This document shows, piece after piece, positions 1-8,285 of a stretch of DNA of 64,000 bases (positions are counted from its first letter, which is position 1; each line of letters starts with the position of its first letter). Position numbers and translations under genes: made by a program. This DNA is from AP-15 sp963785565 (GTDB lineage: Bacteria; Pseudomonadota; Alphaproteobacteria; ATCC43930; CGMCC-115725): contig CAWAVV010000020.1 of assembly GCA_963785565.1 (NCBI GenBank), positions 124,001 through 188,000 on the forward strand, in the 5' to 3' direction. Under the pieces are notes generated by a model. That model did not search any database. It was not told the origin of the DNA and saw only the letters and a list, made by a program, of their open reading frames with translations.

Positions 1-482
1 AAATCGACGATCTCGCCGTGATATTCGGGCTCGGACTGGGTCCAGATCGCCTTCATCGCCTCAATCTGCTCGCGCATCCGCTTGAAGCGGGTTTTGAACA
101 CGGTGCCGTGATCGGCCATCTCCTCCTGGTTCCAGCCGCCGCCGATACCGAACAGAAACCGCCCGCCGGAGACCTGATCGAGCGTCGCGACGAGCTTGGC
201 CGTCTGGATCGTGTCGCGCTGGATCACCAAGCATACGCCGGTCGCGACCTTCAGCGTCGTGGTCGCCGCGGCCGCCGCCGTCAAAGTCACGAACGGATCC
301 ATCACGTCATAATATTGCTTACCGAGCTCGCCGCCCGAGGCAGGCTGCGAGAGGCGCGACGATGGAATGTGCGAGTGCTCGGGCGCCCAGACCAACTCGA
401 AGCCGCGCGCCTCGAGCGCCCGCCCGAGCTCGGCCGGGGTCATCGAATAATCGGTGAAAAACATCGATGCGCCAAAATCCAT
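1..482 (-). CDS. LLM-class flavin-dependent oxidoreductase, N-terminal part (cut by window edge)
   Basis: Only the first 160 or so residues lie in the window; the 3' end runs off the left edge. Reading down from the ATG at 482, the protein begins MDFGASMFFTDYSMTPAELG. It carries luciferase-like monooxygenase features: an early APEH segment, VATGVCLVIQRD, the GGRFLFGIGGGWN turn, and the MREQIEAMKAIW helix followed by EYHGE. These fit the F420/FMN-dependent TIM-barrel oxidoreductases. A GGGAG ribosome site precedes the ATG. It lies 71 bases downstream of the HpcH/HpaI aldolase on the same strand, so the two may be co-transcribed. The cofactor (F420 or FMN) and the substrate cannot be decided. 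Confidence 0.85.
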   Translation of the reverse strand, partial: MDFGASMFFTDYSMTPAELGRALEARGFELVWAPEHSHIPSSRLSQPASGGELGKQYYDVMDPFVTLTAAAAATTTLKVATGVCLVIQRDTIQTAKLVATLDQVSGGRFLFGIGGGWNQEEMADHGTVFKTRFKRMREQIEAMKAIWTQSEPEYHGEIVD

Positions 483-553
483 CCGCGTTCTCCCGATCTT
501 GCGATTGTCGGTTCAACGGGGCGTGGTCACCACCCCGCGTCCAGACGAGCCGT

Positions 554-1361
554 TCAGTATGGGCTGCTGCTGCCGGCGGCCACGGGCTTCGAGGGCGCGC
601 CCGAACGCATCTCCTGGACCGCCGCCTGGCCGCCCATCGTCACGAAGCGGGTGTCGCCGCCGACGGTGACGAACATAAAGCCCATCTCGATCATCTTCTT
701 GGCATAGGCCGGCGCGCCGCAATGGATGCCGGGTTTGACGCCATGCCGCTTGCAGCCGTCGAGCACCTTTTTGAGCGCCGTCATCATCCATTTGTCGGGC
801 TTGTCGCCGCCCGGCGGGTGGCCATAGGAAATCGACAGGTCGGACGGGCCGACATAGACCGCGTCGAGCCCCTTGACCGACAGGATCTGGTCGAGATTGT
901 CGATCGCCTCGGCGGTTTCGATCATGCCAAAGGCGACGACGATGTCATTGGCCTTGGCATGATAATCGGCGCCGCCATAAAGCGAGGCGCGGATCGGCCC
1001 CGAGCTGCGATGGCCGAGCGGCGCATAGCGCATCGAGTTCGACGAGTTTCTCGGCCTCGGCGCGGGTGTTGATCATCGGGCAGATGATGCCGTAGGCACC
1101 GGCGTCGAGCGCCTTTTGGATGTAGGCCGGGTCGTTCCACGGAACGCGCACCAGCGGCACCGTCTCGGTGGTCGAGATGCCCTGCAACATCGTGACCATC
1201 ATCTGGTAGTCGATCATGCCGTGCTGCATGTCGACGACCAGCGAATCCCAGCCGGCATGGGCCATGACTTCGGCCGAAAAGCTGGAGGGGATGCCGAGCC
1301 AGCTGTTGATGACGGGCTTACCCGCCTGCCACAATTCCCGCACTCGGTTTGCCCGCGCCAT
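554..1361 (-). pseudogene. HpcH/HpaI aldolase family protein, frameshifted
   Basis: This family (4-hydroxy-2-oxoheptanedioate aldolase / citrate lyase beta-like) does metal-dependent aldol cleavage of 2-oxo acids. The N-terminal half starts MARANRVRELWQAGKPVI and includes VVDMQHGM, VPLVRVPW and AGAYGIICPMINT. The C-terminal half continues in another frame with RYAPLGHRSSGP, FGMIET, VYVGPSDLSISYG and FVTVGGD. The junction is at about 1034-1042, where removing one base restores EKLV-D/E-S/A-MRYAPLG. The ATG at 1361 is chosen because GGAGGG lies six bases upstream; an in-frame ATG at 1376 has no such site. The restored protein would have about 268 residues, normal for the family. It is either a recent pseudogene or an assembly indel; both halves are otherwise well conserved. 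Confidence 0.85.
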
Positions 1362-1507
1362 CCGACCCTCCTGCAAAATCCAAGGCGGCGATCCCGCCAG
1401 TTGGCGCGACGGAAGTCAAGCTCCGCGGCTCTGCGCGATCCGGCGATTAGCGCGGGCTCGGGGAGGCAGTCCCGCGCCACCCGCGGGCTTGGCGCTACAG
1501 CGAAATT

Positions 1508-3097
1508 TCAGGGTCGCGGCTCGACAGCCGCCCAGGCGTCCGGGCGAGCCTGCGGGGGTGTGGTTTGGGTGACCGCGTTCGGCCGGCTGAACCGCCACAG
1601 CACGATGTAACGTCCGACCGTATTTTCGGATTTCGGGCGTCCCAGGACGGCGAGAGTTCGGCGATAGTCCTCCAGCGACTGCTTTTTGGGGGCTTGTCCG
1701 GTGCGCCCATAGACCGCCCAAACGGTGTGGCCGGGCGCAAGCCTGGCTGCTTCCAGCAAGCTCCAGGTCAAGTTGACGTGACGGTCGGCCAGACCAGAGC
1801 GGGCGGCAAAAACCGAAAGCACCGAATAGGAATAATAGTTGTCGAGCAGGACCACATCGCCGGGCTGGGCGGCATCGGCGAGCTGCGCCGCCAACAGGTC
1901 CCAACGCGGCTTGGTCTCGTAATCGTAGTAAGGGATCAGATTGATCATGCCGGCGGCCCCGAGCATCGCCGTCGCCGGCGCAAGACGCGGGAACGAGAGC
2001 CGACCCAGCCCGGCACCGGCAAAGACGAAGAATGGCCCAGCGCTCCAGGCAAAATACCGTGGCACCAACACCGGCACGAACAGGGAAAGAAGGAACAAGC
2101 CAAGCGGCAGCACGATTGCCGCACAGCCGAGGACCGCCAATACCGCCGTGTCGCGGCGCAGCCGCCAGGCCCCGAGCGCCGCCAAGGTCACGCTGACGAC
2201 GGCGAGCCCCGGGACCTTGGCCGGCAGCAGCCCGAAGGTGATGAAGCTCGAGATGCGCAGCAGATATACCGGCGCGACGATCGCCCAGATCGTCTTGGAC
2301 GTCTCCGCCGGGGCCCAGCCCGCGCCGTCGAGGACCGCGCCCCTGCCGGCGGCGAAGACCCAGACGAGAGAGGGGAGCCAAATGGCCAAGATCAGGGCCT
2401 GGGCCAATCCCCAATTGCGCAGAAACGCGCGTCTATCGCCGCCGACGCGCCGGCCAATCGCGATGGCGCCCAGATTAGCGGCAACCAGCCAGGGGATCGC
2501 GACATTGAGAACGCTGAGAGCCGCCGCCGTGCCGAGACAATAGGCCATCCACGCGCCGCGCAAGGCACCGTCGCGCCGCATCGGAAGCGCCGCCGCGGCC
2601 GGCTCTTGGGCCAGCCGTACGAGCCCAAACAGCGCGGTCAGTATCAGACACGAGACCAGGGTGTAGGAGCGCGCCTCCTGCCCGAATTGGACCTCGAACG
2701 GCGAAACCGCCATCAGCAGCCCGGCGATGGCGCCGCTGGGCCGGCCGGCCGCACGGGTCCCGATCGCGCAAGTCAGCGATGCGCCGACCGCGCCGAACAC
2801 CGCGGACGGCAACCGCAACAGCCACTGTGACGTGCCGATCTGCCCGACCAGCCACAACAGCAGGAAATAGCTCGGGTAATGGTTGTTGTTCAGCGAATCG
2901 ACGACGAGGTCGGGCAAGCTCGCGGTAGCTCGGCGCAAGCTCGCGATCTCGTCGAGCCAGAACGGCTTGTCGCCGAGACCATAGAGACGCAGCGCCAGAG
3001 CGAACACCCCGATCGCCGCCGGCAGCGCGGACGACGGCAGATTGGCCCATTCGAGGCCGTGTCGGACACGCGGCATTATGGCGGCGAAAGAACGCAT
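1508..3097 (-). CDS. Glycosyltransferase family 39 (ArnT/PMT-like) membrane protein
   Basis: The product has 529 residues. The N-terminus carries the family signature: a first hydrophobic helix, then LRLYGLGDKPFWLDEIASL with the acidic loop residues (D, E) expected of GT-C enzymes, then NNNHYPSYFLLLW and WLLRLPSAVFGAVGA. About ten more hydrophobic helices follow, with a small soluble C-terminal part (YYDYETKPRWDLLAAQLADAA and on). GT39-type enzymes transfer sugars from polyprenyl-phosphate donors on the periplasmic face of the inner membrane; the acceptor is unknown here. The first ATG is used, with a GGGGGA about 15 bases upstream; an ATG seven codons later is possible. No lipid-A or cell-wall genes lie nearby to suggest a substrate. 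Confidence 0.8.
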   Translation of the reverse strand: MRSFAAIMPRVRHGLEWANLPSSALPAAIGVFALALRLYGLGDKPFWLDEIASLRRATASLPDLVVDSLNNNHYPSYFLLLWLVGQIGTSQWLLRLPSAVFGAVGASLTCAIGTRAAGRPSGAIAGLLMAVSPFEVQFGQEARSYTLVSCLILTALFGLVRLAQEPAAAALPMRRDGALRGAWMAYCLGTAAALSVLNVAIPWLVAANLGAIAIGRRVGGDRRAFLRNWGLAQALILAIWLPSLVWVFAAGRGAVLDGAGWAPAETSKTIWAIVAPVYLLRISSFITFGLLPAKVPGLAVVSVTLAALGAWRLRRDTAVLAVLGCAAIVLPLGLFLLSLFVPVLVPRYFAWSAGPFFVFAGAGLGRLSFPRLAPATAMLGAAGMINLIPYYDYETKPRWDLLAAQLADAAQPGDVVLLDNYYSYSVLSVFAARSGLADRHVNLTWSLLEAARLAPGHTVWAVYGRTGQAPKKQSLEDYRRTLAVLGRPKSENTVGRYIVLWRFSRPNAVTQTTPPQARPDAWAAVEPRP

Positions 3098-3298
3098 CGC
3101 CTGATCGGGTCCCCCGGAGCGGCGCCATATCAGCGCCCCGAGGTCTTAGGCGCGAGACAGCCGCTTCATCCCTGTTGCGCCGCAGCATTTTTGCCCCTTT
3201 GAGATCGCGCCGTCACCCTGTGGGCGGTCGCAACGACGGGCCATGGTTGTCATCGCAGGGACACCGCGGCAGTCTCGCCGCCGCGCGCCGGGACAGCC

Positions 3299-4300
3299 TC
3301 AGCCGAGCACTTCCCGGTTGACGACGTTCTCGCGGTTGGGCTTGCCGTCGAGGACGCTCAGGATGTTCTGCACGGCGGCAACGCCCATACGGTCGACGGC
3401 TTCACGCGTGACGCCGGCGACATGCGGGGCGGCAATGAAATTGGGCAAGGTCAGCAGCGGGTTGTCCTGCGGGGTCGGCTCTTCGACAAAGACGTCGAGC
3501 GCCGCGCCGGCGATGCGGTTCGCCTTCAGCACGTCGTAGAGCGCCTTCTCGTCGATGATGCCGCCGCGCGCGGTGTTGACGATGAAGGCGGTGCGCTTCA
3601 TATGCGCGAGCCTGGAGGCGTCGAACAGGCCGACCGTCTCGGGGGTTTTCGGGCAATGGACCGTGATGAAATCGGCCCGCGCCACAGCGGCGTCGAGGTC
3701 CTGAACCGGCTCGTAGCCCATGCCACGGATCGTCTCCGAATACATATATGGGTCGTAGACCAGGATGTTCGTCTCCATCGCCGCGAAGCGTTTGGCCGAG
3801 CGCGTGCCGATTTTGCCGAAGCCGATGATCAGCACGGTCTTGCCGTAGAGATCGACCGGCATCTCCTTGTAGCGGTCCTGCCAGCGGCCTTCCTTGACCA
3901 GCGCGTCCATCGCAGCACCCCGGCGGGCCAACGACATGATCAGAAACACGCCAGCTTCAGCGACGCTGACCGAATTGGCAGTGCCGCCGATCATCAACGG
4001 GATTTTTCGCGCGGTCAGCGCCGGGACGTCGACCGCGTCGTAGCCGACGCCGATGCGCGAGACGACCTCGAGCGCGGGCGCCGCGTCGAGCTCGGGATCG
4101 CTGAACGGCTGCACGCCGAGTGCCACCCCGGCGACATCCTCCAACAGCCGGTGCAGCTCGGCCTTTGCCACGTTGGGCGCAAAGGGGACGCCTTCGATGT
4201 CGTCTCGGGCCTCGACGATCGCCCAGCCGGCCTTGGCCATCGTCGTCGGCAGCAGCAGCTTTTTGCGGTTGGTCGGCGGTCCTCGATCGGTCGTATTCAC
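3299..4300 (-). CDS. D-isomer specific 2-hydroxyacid dehydrogenase (phosphoglycerate dehydrogenase-like)
   Basis: The 333-residue NAD(P)-dependent dehydrogenase has the Rossmann glycine motif GFGKIGTRSAKRF. The catalytic triad of the family is visible: Arg in VNTARGGIID, Glu in DVFVEEPTP and His in IAAPHVAGVT. The substrate-binding half includes VVSRIGVGYDAVDV, typical of the SerA-like branch. GTG at 4300 is taken as start because GGGAGAG lies just upstream and no ATG is better placed. It is divergent from a second 2-hydroxyacid dehydrogenase at 4389, so the two probably share a control region of about 90 bases. The substrate (3-phosphoglycerate, glyoxylate or another 2-oxo acid) is not decided by sequence. 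Confidence 0.88.
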   Translation of the reverse strand: MNTTDRGPPTNRKKLLLPTTMAKAGWAIVEARDDIEGVPFAPNVAKAELHRLLEDVAGVALGVQPFSDPELDAAPALEVVSRIGVGYDAVDVPALTARKIPLMIGGTANSVSVAEAGVFLIMSLARRGAAMDALVKEGRWQDRYKEMPVDLYGKTVLIIGFGKIGTRSAKRFAAMETNILVYDPYMYSETIRGMGYEPVQDLDAAVARADFITVHCPKTPETVGLFDASRLAHMKRTAFIVNTARGGIIDEKALYDVLKANRIAGAALDVFVEEPTPQDNPLLTLPNFIAAPHVAGVTREAVDRMGVAAVQNILSVLDGKPNRENVVNREVLG

Positions 4301-4388
4301 ACGCTCTCTCCCAGCGAAATTCGTGTCCGGCGAGCCTACAATGCCGGCAGCTCTTCATGCTAGCCTTGCCCGAGGGAGGACCCTGCCG

Positions 4389-5357
4389 ATGCCCACTCAA
4401 TTCCTGATGCTGCCGCCGCAGACGCCGAGGACGCGCGAATGGGGCGCGCGCCTCGCCGCCGCGTTGCCCCAGCTTGAGGTCATCGTCGCCGAAGACCCGG
4501 TGCGCGCGGAGCAGGCGATCGCGACCGCCGAGGCCGCTTTTGGTACGATCCCGCCCGCGCTGCTGCGCCAGGCCCGGCACCTGCGCTGGCTGCAGGCGCC
4601 TCAGGCCGCACCGCCTGCCGGCTACTACTATCCGGAGCTGATCGCCCACCCGCTGGCGATCACCAATTTCCGCGAAATCTACAACGACCATATCGGCGCG
4701 CATGTGATGGCCTTTGTTCTGGCCTTTGCCCGCGGCTTGCAGCGCTACATTCCACAGCAGCTACGGCGCGAGTGGAAAAAACCGGCGCAGAACGAGGGTG
4801 TGGTCCATCTGCCCGAGACGACGGCGCTGGTCGTCGGCGTGGGCGGGATCGGCGGCGAGATCGCGCGGCTTTGCGCCGCCTTTGGCATGCGGGTGATCGG
4901 TGTCGACGAGCGCCGCCGCGACACACCGCCGGGTGTGGCCGAACTGCACCGCGCCGACGAATTGGACGCGCTGTTGGCGGGTGCCGATTTTGTGATCCTG
5001 ACCGTGCCGCACACCCCGGAAACCGAGGGGTTTATGAACCGGGCGCGGTTTCAGCAGATGAAAAGGACCGCGTTCTTCATCAATATCGGGCGCGGCCTGA
5101 CGACCCACCTCGACGACCTGGCCGCGGCGATCGAGGCCGGCGAGATCGCCGGCGCCGGGCTCGACGTGTTCGAACAGGAGCCGCTGCCGGCCGACCACAA
5201 GCTGTGGACATTGCCGGGCGTGTTACTGACGCCGCACACCGCCGGCTACGGCCCCTATCTCGACGAGCGCCGCTACGAGGTCATCCTCGACAATTGCCGC
5301 CGCTTCCTCGCCGGCCAGCCCTTGCGCAACCTCGTCGACAAGGCGCGCTGGTTTTGA
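4389..5357 (+). CDS. D-2-hydroxyacid dehydrogenase (glyoxylate/hydroxypyruvate reductase-like)
   Basis: The protein has 322 residues. The NAD(P) motif is GVGGIGGEIARLCAAFGMRV, followed by the positively charged stretch DERRR, which may favour NADPH (inference). Catalytic residues are Arg in NIGRGLTTHL, Glu in DVFEQEPLP and His in LTPHTAGYG. The early segment YNDHIGAHVMAFVLAFARGL is typical of the GhrA-like branch. ATG at 4389 is chosen over upstream in-frame starts because GGGAGG stands about ten bases ahead and the upstream extension is antisense to the neighbouring dehydrogenase. It is divergent from the gene ending at 3299. Confidence 0.87.
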   Translation: MPTQFLMLPPQTPRTREWGARLAAALPQLEVIVAEDPVRAEQAIATAEAAFGTIPPALLRQARHLRWLQAPQAAPPAGYYYPELIAHPLAITNFREIYNDHIGAHVMAFVLAFARGLQRYIPQQLRREWKKPAQNEGVVHLPETTALVVGVGGIGGEIARLCAAFGMRVIGVDERRRDTPPGVAELHRADELDALLAGADFVILTVPHTPETEGFMNRARFQQMKRTAFFINIGRGLTTHLDDLAAAIEAGEIAGAGLDVFEQEPLPADHKLWTLPGVLLTPHTAGYGPYLDERRYEVILDNCRRFLAGQPLRNLVDKARWF

Positions 5358-5465
5358 CCGCGAGGACCCGCCCACGTCGAGATTTCCTGTCTATGAGCCG
5401 CCTGCCAGATGTAGGATTGGTGAAGGTGATTTCGGGTCGGCCGTCGACCCTATAAAGAGGCGGAT

Positions 5466-5597
5466 ATGCTCGATCCCCTGCCTATCGTTCTCGTTCCCGG
5501 GCTCAATTGCTCCGCGAGACTCTATGCCAATCAGATTTATCGCGTCCCCGCACCAAACCGCATTTTCTCAAAGTTCTGGCCGAGAGATGCGGAATAA
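5466..5597 (+). pseudogene. Alpha/beta-hydrolase N-terminal fragment
   Basis: A 43-codon reading frame follows a plausible GAGGCGG ribosome site. Its product begins MLDPLPIVLVPGLNCSARLY, the first beta-strand and the PGL(x)CSAR oxyanion loop seen at the start of alpha/beta hydrolases. After about 25 residues similarity stops and a TAA ends the frame. No nucleophile elbow or catalytic His follows on either strand. The 3' end overlaps the convergent GNAT gene, whose stop is at 5568. The likeliest reading is a truncated remnant left by a deletion or rearrangement whose breakpoint is near 5540. A functional micropeptide is less likely. Confidence 0.55.
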
Positions 5598-6116
5598 TGG
5601 CGCGCGCCGTTCCCCATGGTGTGTCGGCGTGATTAAATCGATCTCGCCGACGTATTTCAGGCCGCAATGCAAGAGAACCTTTTGCGACGCCGCATTGCCC
5701 GGGTCAGTATAGGCGCGGATCGTTTCAAGGTCGAGAATCCGGAACCCGTAATCGATGACGGCTGCGGCCGCTTCACGGCCATATCCGTTGCCCCAATAGG
5801 GTTGGCCTAACCAATAACCGAGCGCAGGTTCTTCGTTGCCGTCACCAGTGCTGCCGTCGAGGCCTACGCCGCCGATCAGGCGGTCGGTTTCCTTCAACGC
5901 GATAGCGAAGCGGCGTGGCCGGCCTGTCGCATGGTTCTCTTGTACGCGGGCGATCCACTCGCGCCCGTCGGCATCGGTGTAGGGATGCGGAATGGTCCCG
6001 ACCCAGCGCGCGATTTCCCAATCGCCGGCCAGCGTCACCAGTTCGGTAAGGTCATCATCGCGGTACGATCGGATGCGCAGCCGCGCCGTCTCGATCACGA
6101 CACCGGTTGGTGTCAT
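5568..6116 (-). CDS. GNAT family N-acetyltransferase (RimJ/RimL-like)
   Basis: The product has 182 residues when started at the ATG at 6116, which has GGAGGG upstream; in-frame codons further upstream add sequence unlike the family. Family marks are the opening ETARLRIRSYRDDDLTEL, the strand AIALKETDRLIGGVGL, the acetyl-CoA loop YWLGQPYWGNGYGREAA, and the C-terminal AYTDPGNAASQKVLLHCGLKYVG. RimJ/RimL-like enzymes acetylate protein N-termini, antibiotics or small amines; the substrate is not predictable here. It is convergent with the hydrolase fragment, which it overlaps by 30 bases. Confidence 0.88.
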   Translation of the reverse strand: MTPTGVVIETARLRIRSYRDDDLTELVTLAGDWEIARWVGTIPHPYTDADGREWIARVQENHATGRPRRFAIALKETDRLIGGVGLDGSTGDGNEEPALGYWLGQPYWGNGYGREAAAAVIDYGFRILDLETIRAYTDPGNAASQKVLLHCGLKYVGEIDLITPTHHGERRAPLFRISRPEL

Positions 6117-6241
6117 CAAGCTTCCCTCCACCGCCTGGGATACTGTTCGTAAAATATCCCCATTCTTTTTAGCTCTATATCTGTCGGTCGGGACCATCTC
6201 AATGTCAGGTAGGTTTGGGTATCAACCGAATAGGCATGGTT

Positions 6242-6889
6242 TCAACAACCGCTACTGTGCCGCTGACAGCTTTCGGCGATCCAATCGCAGCGGTCCTTAC
6301 CGAAGAAACGCTCGTTTCCGACAAGAACGGTTGGGACACCTGGGCACGCGTGGGCGTCGAAGTCTCGGAGTGCTTCCCGCGCGCTGGCCGCCGGTTTCTC
6401 CCCCGCAGCTGAGAACAACAGAGCGTCTCCGTCTAGGCCAGCCTGAGCTGCTGCCCATCGAATGGTTTCCGGATCGTTCACGTCTAGTCCCTCCACCCAC
6501 GCGGTGGCGAACAACGCGTCATCCAAGGCATCGCGCTTGTCTGCATCGAGGGCGTAAAACGCCCGCGCGGGTAGCTCTTCGCGATGAAACACCGACCGTG
6601 TCCATCGAGCGGCGCGCTGCGCGAAAATCTCCGATGGTGGGTATCGGAACGGAATGCCGTATCGGTCCGCCCAGCGACGGCAATCCTCTCGATTGTAGGA
6701 GCCGGCGTTCCTGTTCTCCTTGCCGCCGAGCATTTCGGCGACCAGAACCCCACGGTCGCGGGGCACGAAGATTGGATGGCGGGCGAGCACGGCGTTCGGT
6801 ATGTCGGCGAGCCTGCGGCGAAGCAGCAACGTTCCGATATAGGCGTTGGGTGAATGGTAGATGGTGAAACTACGCACGAGGACTGTCAT
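6242..6889 (-). CDS. DsbA-like thioredoxin-fold protein (2-hydroxychromene-2-carboxylate isomerase / GST-kappa type)
   Basis: About 215 residues. The C-terminal half GVPTVLVGNERFFGKDRCDWI matches the cis-Pro loop and the following F-G-x-D-R-x-D-W segment of HCCA isomerases and kappa GSTs. The N-terminal strand YHSPNAYIGT replaces the CxxC of DsbA, as expected for this non-redox branch. The helical insert includes AWVEGLDVNDPETIRWAAAQAGLD. These enzymes act on aromatic-degradation intermediates with glutathione. The start at 6889 is chosen by alignment; an in-frame ATG at 6934 is also open and neither has a clear ribosome site. The neighbourhood does not fix the substrate. Confidence 0.78.
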   Translation of the reverse strand: MTVLVRSFTIYHSPNAYIGTLLLRRRLADIPNAVLARHPIFVPRDRGVLVAEMLGGKENRNAGSYNREDCRRWADRYGIPFRYPPSEIFAQRAARWTRSVFHREELPARAFYALDADKRDALDDALFATAWVEGLDVNDPETIRWAAAQAGLDGDALLFSAAGEKPAASAREALRDFDAHACPGVPTVLVGNERFFGKDRCDWIAESCQRHSSGC

Positions 6890-6981
6890 GCCGCGAAATC
6901 TACGGTAGCGATTGCTAGAGAGGAAGGGCGGCATTCGTCACCGAACGCTCCGCACCGAAAAGGACGAGGCGCGTGGGCGGG

Positions 6982-7563
6982 TTAGAGCGCGCGGCGCGCG
7001 TTCAGCGCGGCGGTCAGGGTGCCGTCGTCGAGGTAGTCGAGCTCGCCGCCGATCGGCACGCCCTGGGCGAGGCGGGTCAGCTTGACGCCGCTCTCGGCCA
7101 AGCGGTCGGCGATGTAGTGCGCGGTGGTCTGGCCTTCGACCGTCGCATTCAAGGCCAGGATCAATTCCTGACCCGGTTTCAGGCGGGCAATCAGGCGCTC
7201 GATCGTCAGATCCTCGGGGCCGACGCCGTCGAGCGCCGACAGGGTTCCGCCGAGGACGTGATAGCGGCCGCGAAAAGCGCCGGTGCGTTCGAGCGCCCAA
7301 AGATCGGCGAGATCTTCGACGACGCAGATTATGCCCTCTTCGCGCCGCGGGTCGCGGCAGATCGCACAGGGCTCGACCGTGTCGAGATTGCCGCAGATCG
7401 GACAGGGACGAACCGCCTCGGCCGCTTTGGCCAGCGCCGAAGCGAGCGGGGCCAGCAGGCTCTCCCGCCGCTTGATCAGGTGGAGCGCCGCGCGCCGAGC
7501 CGAACGGGGGCCGAGGCCCGGAAGCTTGGCGAGCAGCTGGATCAGGGTGTCGAGTTCGGACAA
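6982..7563 (-). CDS. recR: Recombination mediator RecR
   Basis: RecR works with RecF and RecO to load RecA at gaps. Visible parts: the helix-hairpin-helix LPGLGPRSARRAALHL; the zinc finger with Cys in CPICGNLDTVEPCAIC; and the Toprim core from ICVVEDLADLWALE through LNATVEGQTTAHYI to LAQGVPIGGELDYLD. No ATG or GTG lies where RecR normally begins. A TTG at 7563 gives 193 residues, close to the usual 200. The frame stays open upstream to an ATG at 7821, but that extension translates a dispersed repeat. It lies downstream of dnaX and ybaB, the usual order, though about 400 bases separate it from ybaB. Confidence 0.92.
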   Translation of the reverse strand: MSELDTLIQLLAKLPGLGPRSARRAALHLIKRRESLLAPLASALAKAAEAVRPCPICGNLDTVEPCAICRDPRREEGIICVVEDLADLWALERTGAFRGRYHVLGGTLSALDGVGPEDLTIERLIARLKPGQELILALNATVEGQTTAHYIADRLAESGVKLTRLAQGVPIGGELDYLDDGTLTAALNARRAL

Positions 7564-7639
7564 GCGTTGAGGTCGCGATTTGAAATGAGGCGGGCTCAGT
7601 AAGTTCTCGTCGCCCCTGTGCAGTCGGGGGCCCAGGGCA

Positions 7640-7920
7640 GGCGACGAGGCGCTTGCAAATCTGGGTTCCCGCTTTCGCGCAGGACTGTCCGGGGAAATTG
7701 TGTCGGCAATGAAAACTTGTGCACAACTCGCTTGAACCGATTTGAAGTCGTCTTGCGCGGGCTTGTCCCGCGCATCCACGTCTTTGTGTTGGGTGCCCGA
7801 AGGCGTGGATGGCCGGGCCAAGCCCGGCCAAGACGAAATAGGCAGGCCAATTCCACTCTTTTCGCCACCGCGAAATTTTCCCCGGACAGCCCTGGGTTCC
7901 CGCTTTCGCGGGAATGACGG
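7640..7920. repeat. Dispersed repeat cluster between ybaB and recR
   Basis: This stretch holds two copies of a GGGTTCCCGCTTTCGCG motif (near 7663 and 7893), the core of a widespread proteobacterial intergenic repeat. Between them is a pair of inverted segments, ACTGTCCGGGGAAATT (about 7683) and AATTTTCCCCGGACAG (about 7867). They enclose a GC-rich hairpin region with GCGGGCTTGTCCCGC and GGCCGGGCCAAGCCCGGCC. It reads as a composite of REP-like palindromes inserted in the normally tight ybaB-recR junction. No gene is supported here apart from the possible in-frame extension of recR. Confidence 0.7.
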
Positions 7921-7961
7921 ATAAGCGGACGATTTTTCATGGATCGTCTCGGGTCAGGCGG

Positions 7962-8285
7962 TCAGAACGGCAGTTTCATGCCTCCCGGCAGCTGCAGCCC
8001 GCCGGTCAGCTTCTGCATTTCCTCTTCGGCATGGGCGGAGACTTTGCGCCGGGCGTCGGTAAAGGCCGCGACTATCAGGTCTTCCAGCACCTCGACGTCC
8101 GCGGGGTCGAGTAGGGATTTGTCGATCTTGACTTTTTTGACGTCGCTCTTGCCGTTCAAGGTCAATTCGACCAGGCCGCCGCCAGCGAGCCCGATCATCT
8201 CGACGCTTTCAAGCGCGGCCTGCATCTCGGCCATCTTTTCCTGCATTGCCTGCGCCTGCTTCATTAGCTGGCCGATGTTTTTCAT
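7962..8285 (-). CDS. ybaB: YbaB/EbfC family nucleoid-associated protein
   Basis: A 107-residue DNA-binding protein of the YbaB/EbfC family, a dimeric nucleoid-associated factor commonly encoded between dnaX and recR. Seen: the coiled N-terminal helix MKNIGQLMKQAQAMQEKMAE, the central strand GLVELTLNGKSDVKKVKID, and DVEVLEDLIVAAFTDA followed by a GGLQLPGGMKLPF tail. Its ATG overlaps the dnaX stop codon in an ATGA arrangement, so translation is probably coupled. Longer in-frame extensions into dnaX are rejected because the family starts exactly at MKN. Confidence 0.95.
   Translation of the reverse strand: MKNIGQLMKQAQAMQEKMAEMQAALESVEMIGLAGGGLVELTLNGKSDVKKVKIDKSLLDPADVEVLEDLIVAAFTDARRKVSAHAEEEMQKLTGGLQLPGGMKLPF

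Noticed and set aside
1565..2830. Long plus-strand open frame antisense to the GT39 gene
   Set aside because: Composition is Arg/Gly/Pro-rich shadow sequence of a GC-rich gene, with no ribosome site or motif; the minus-strand product has clear family motifs.
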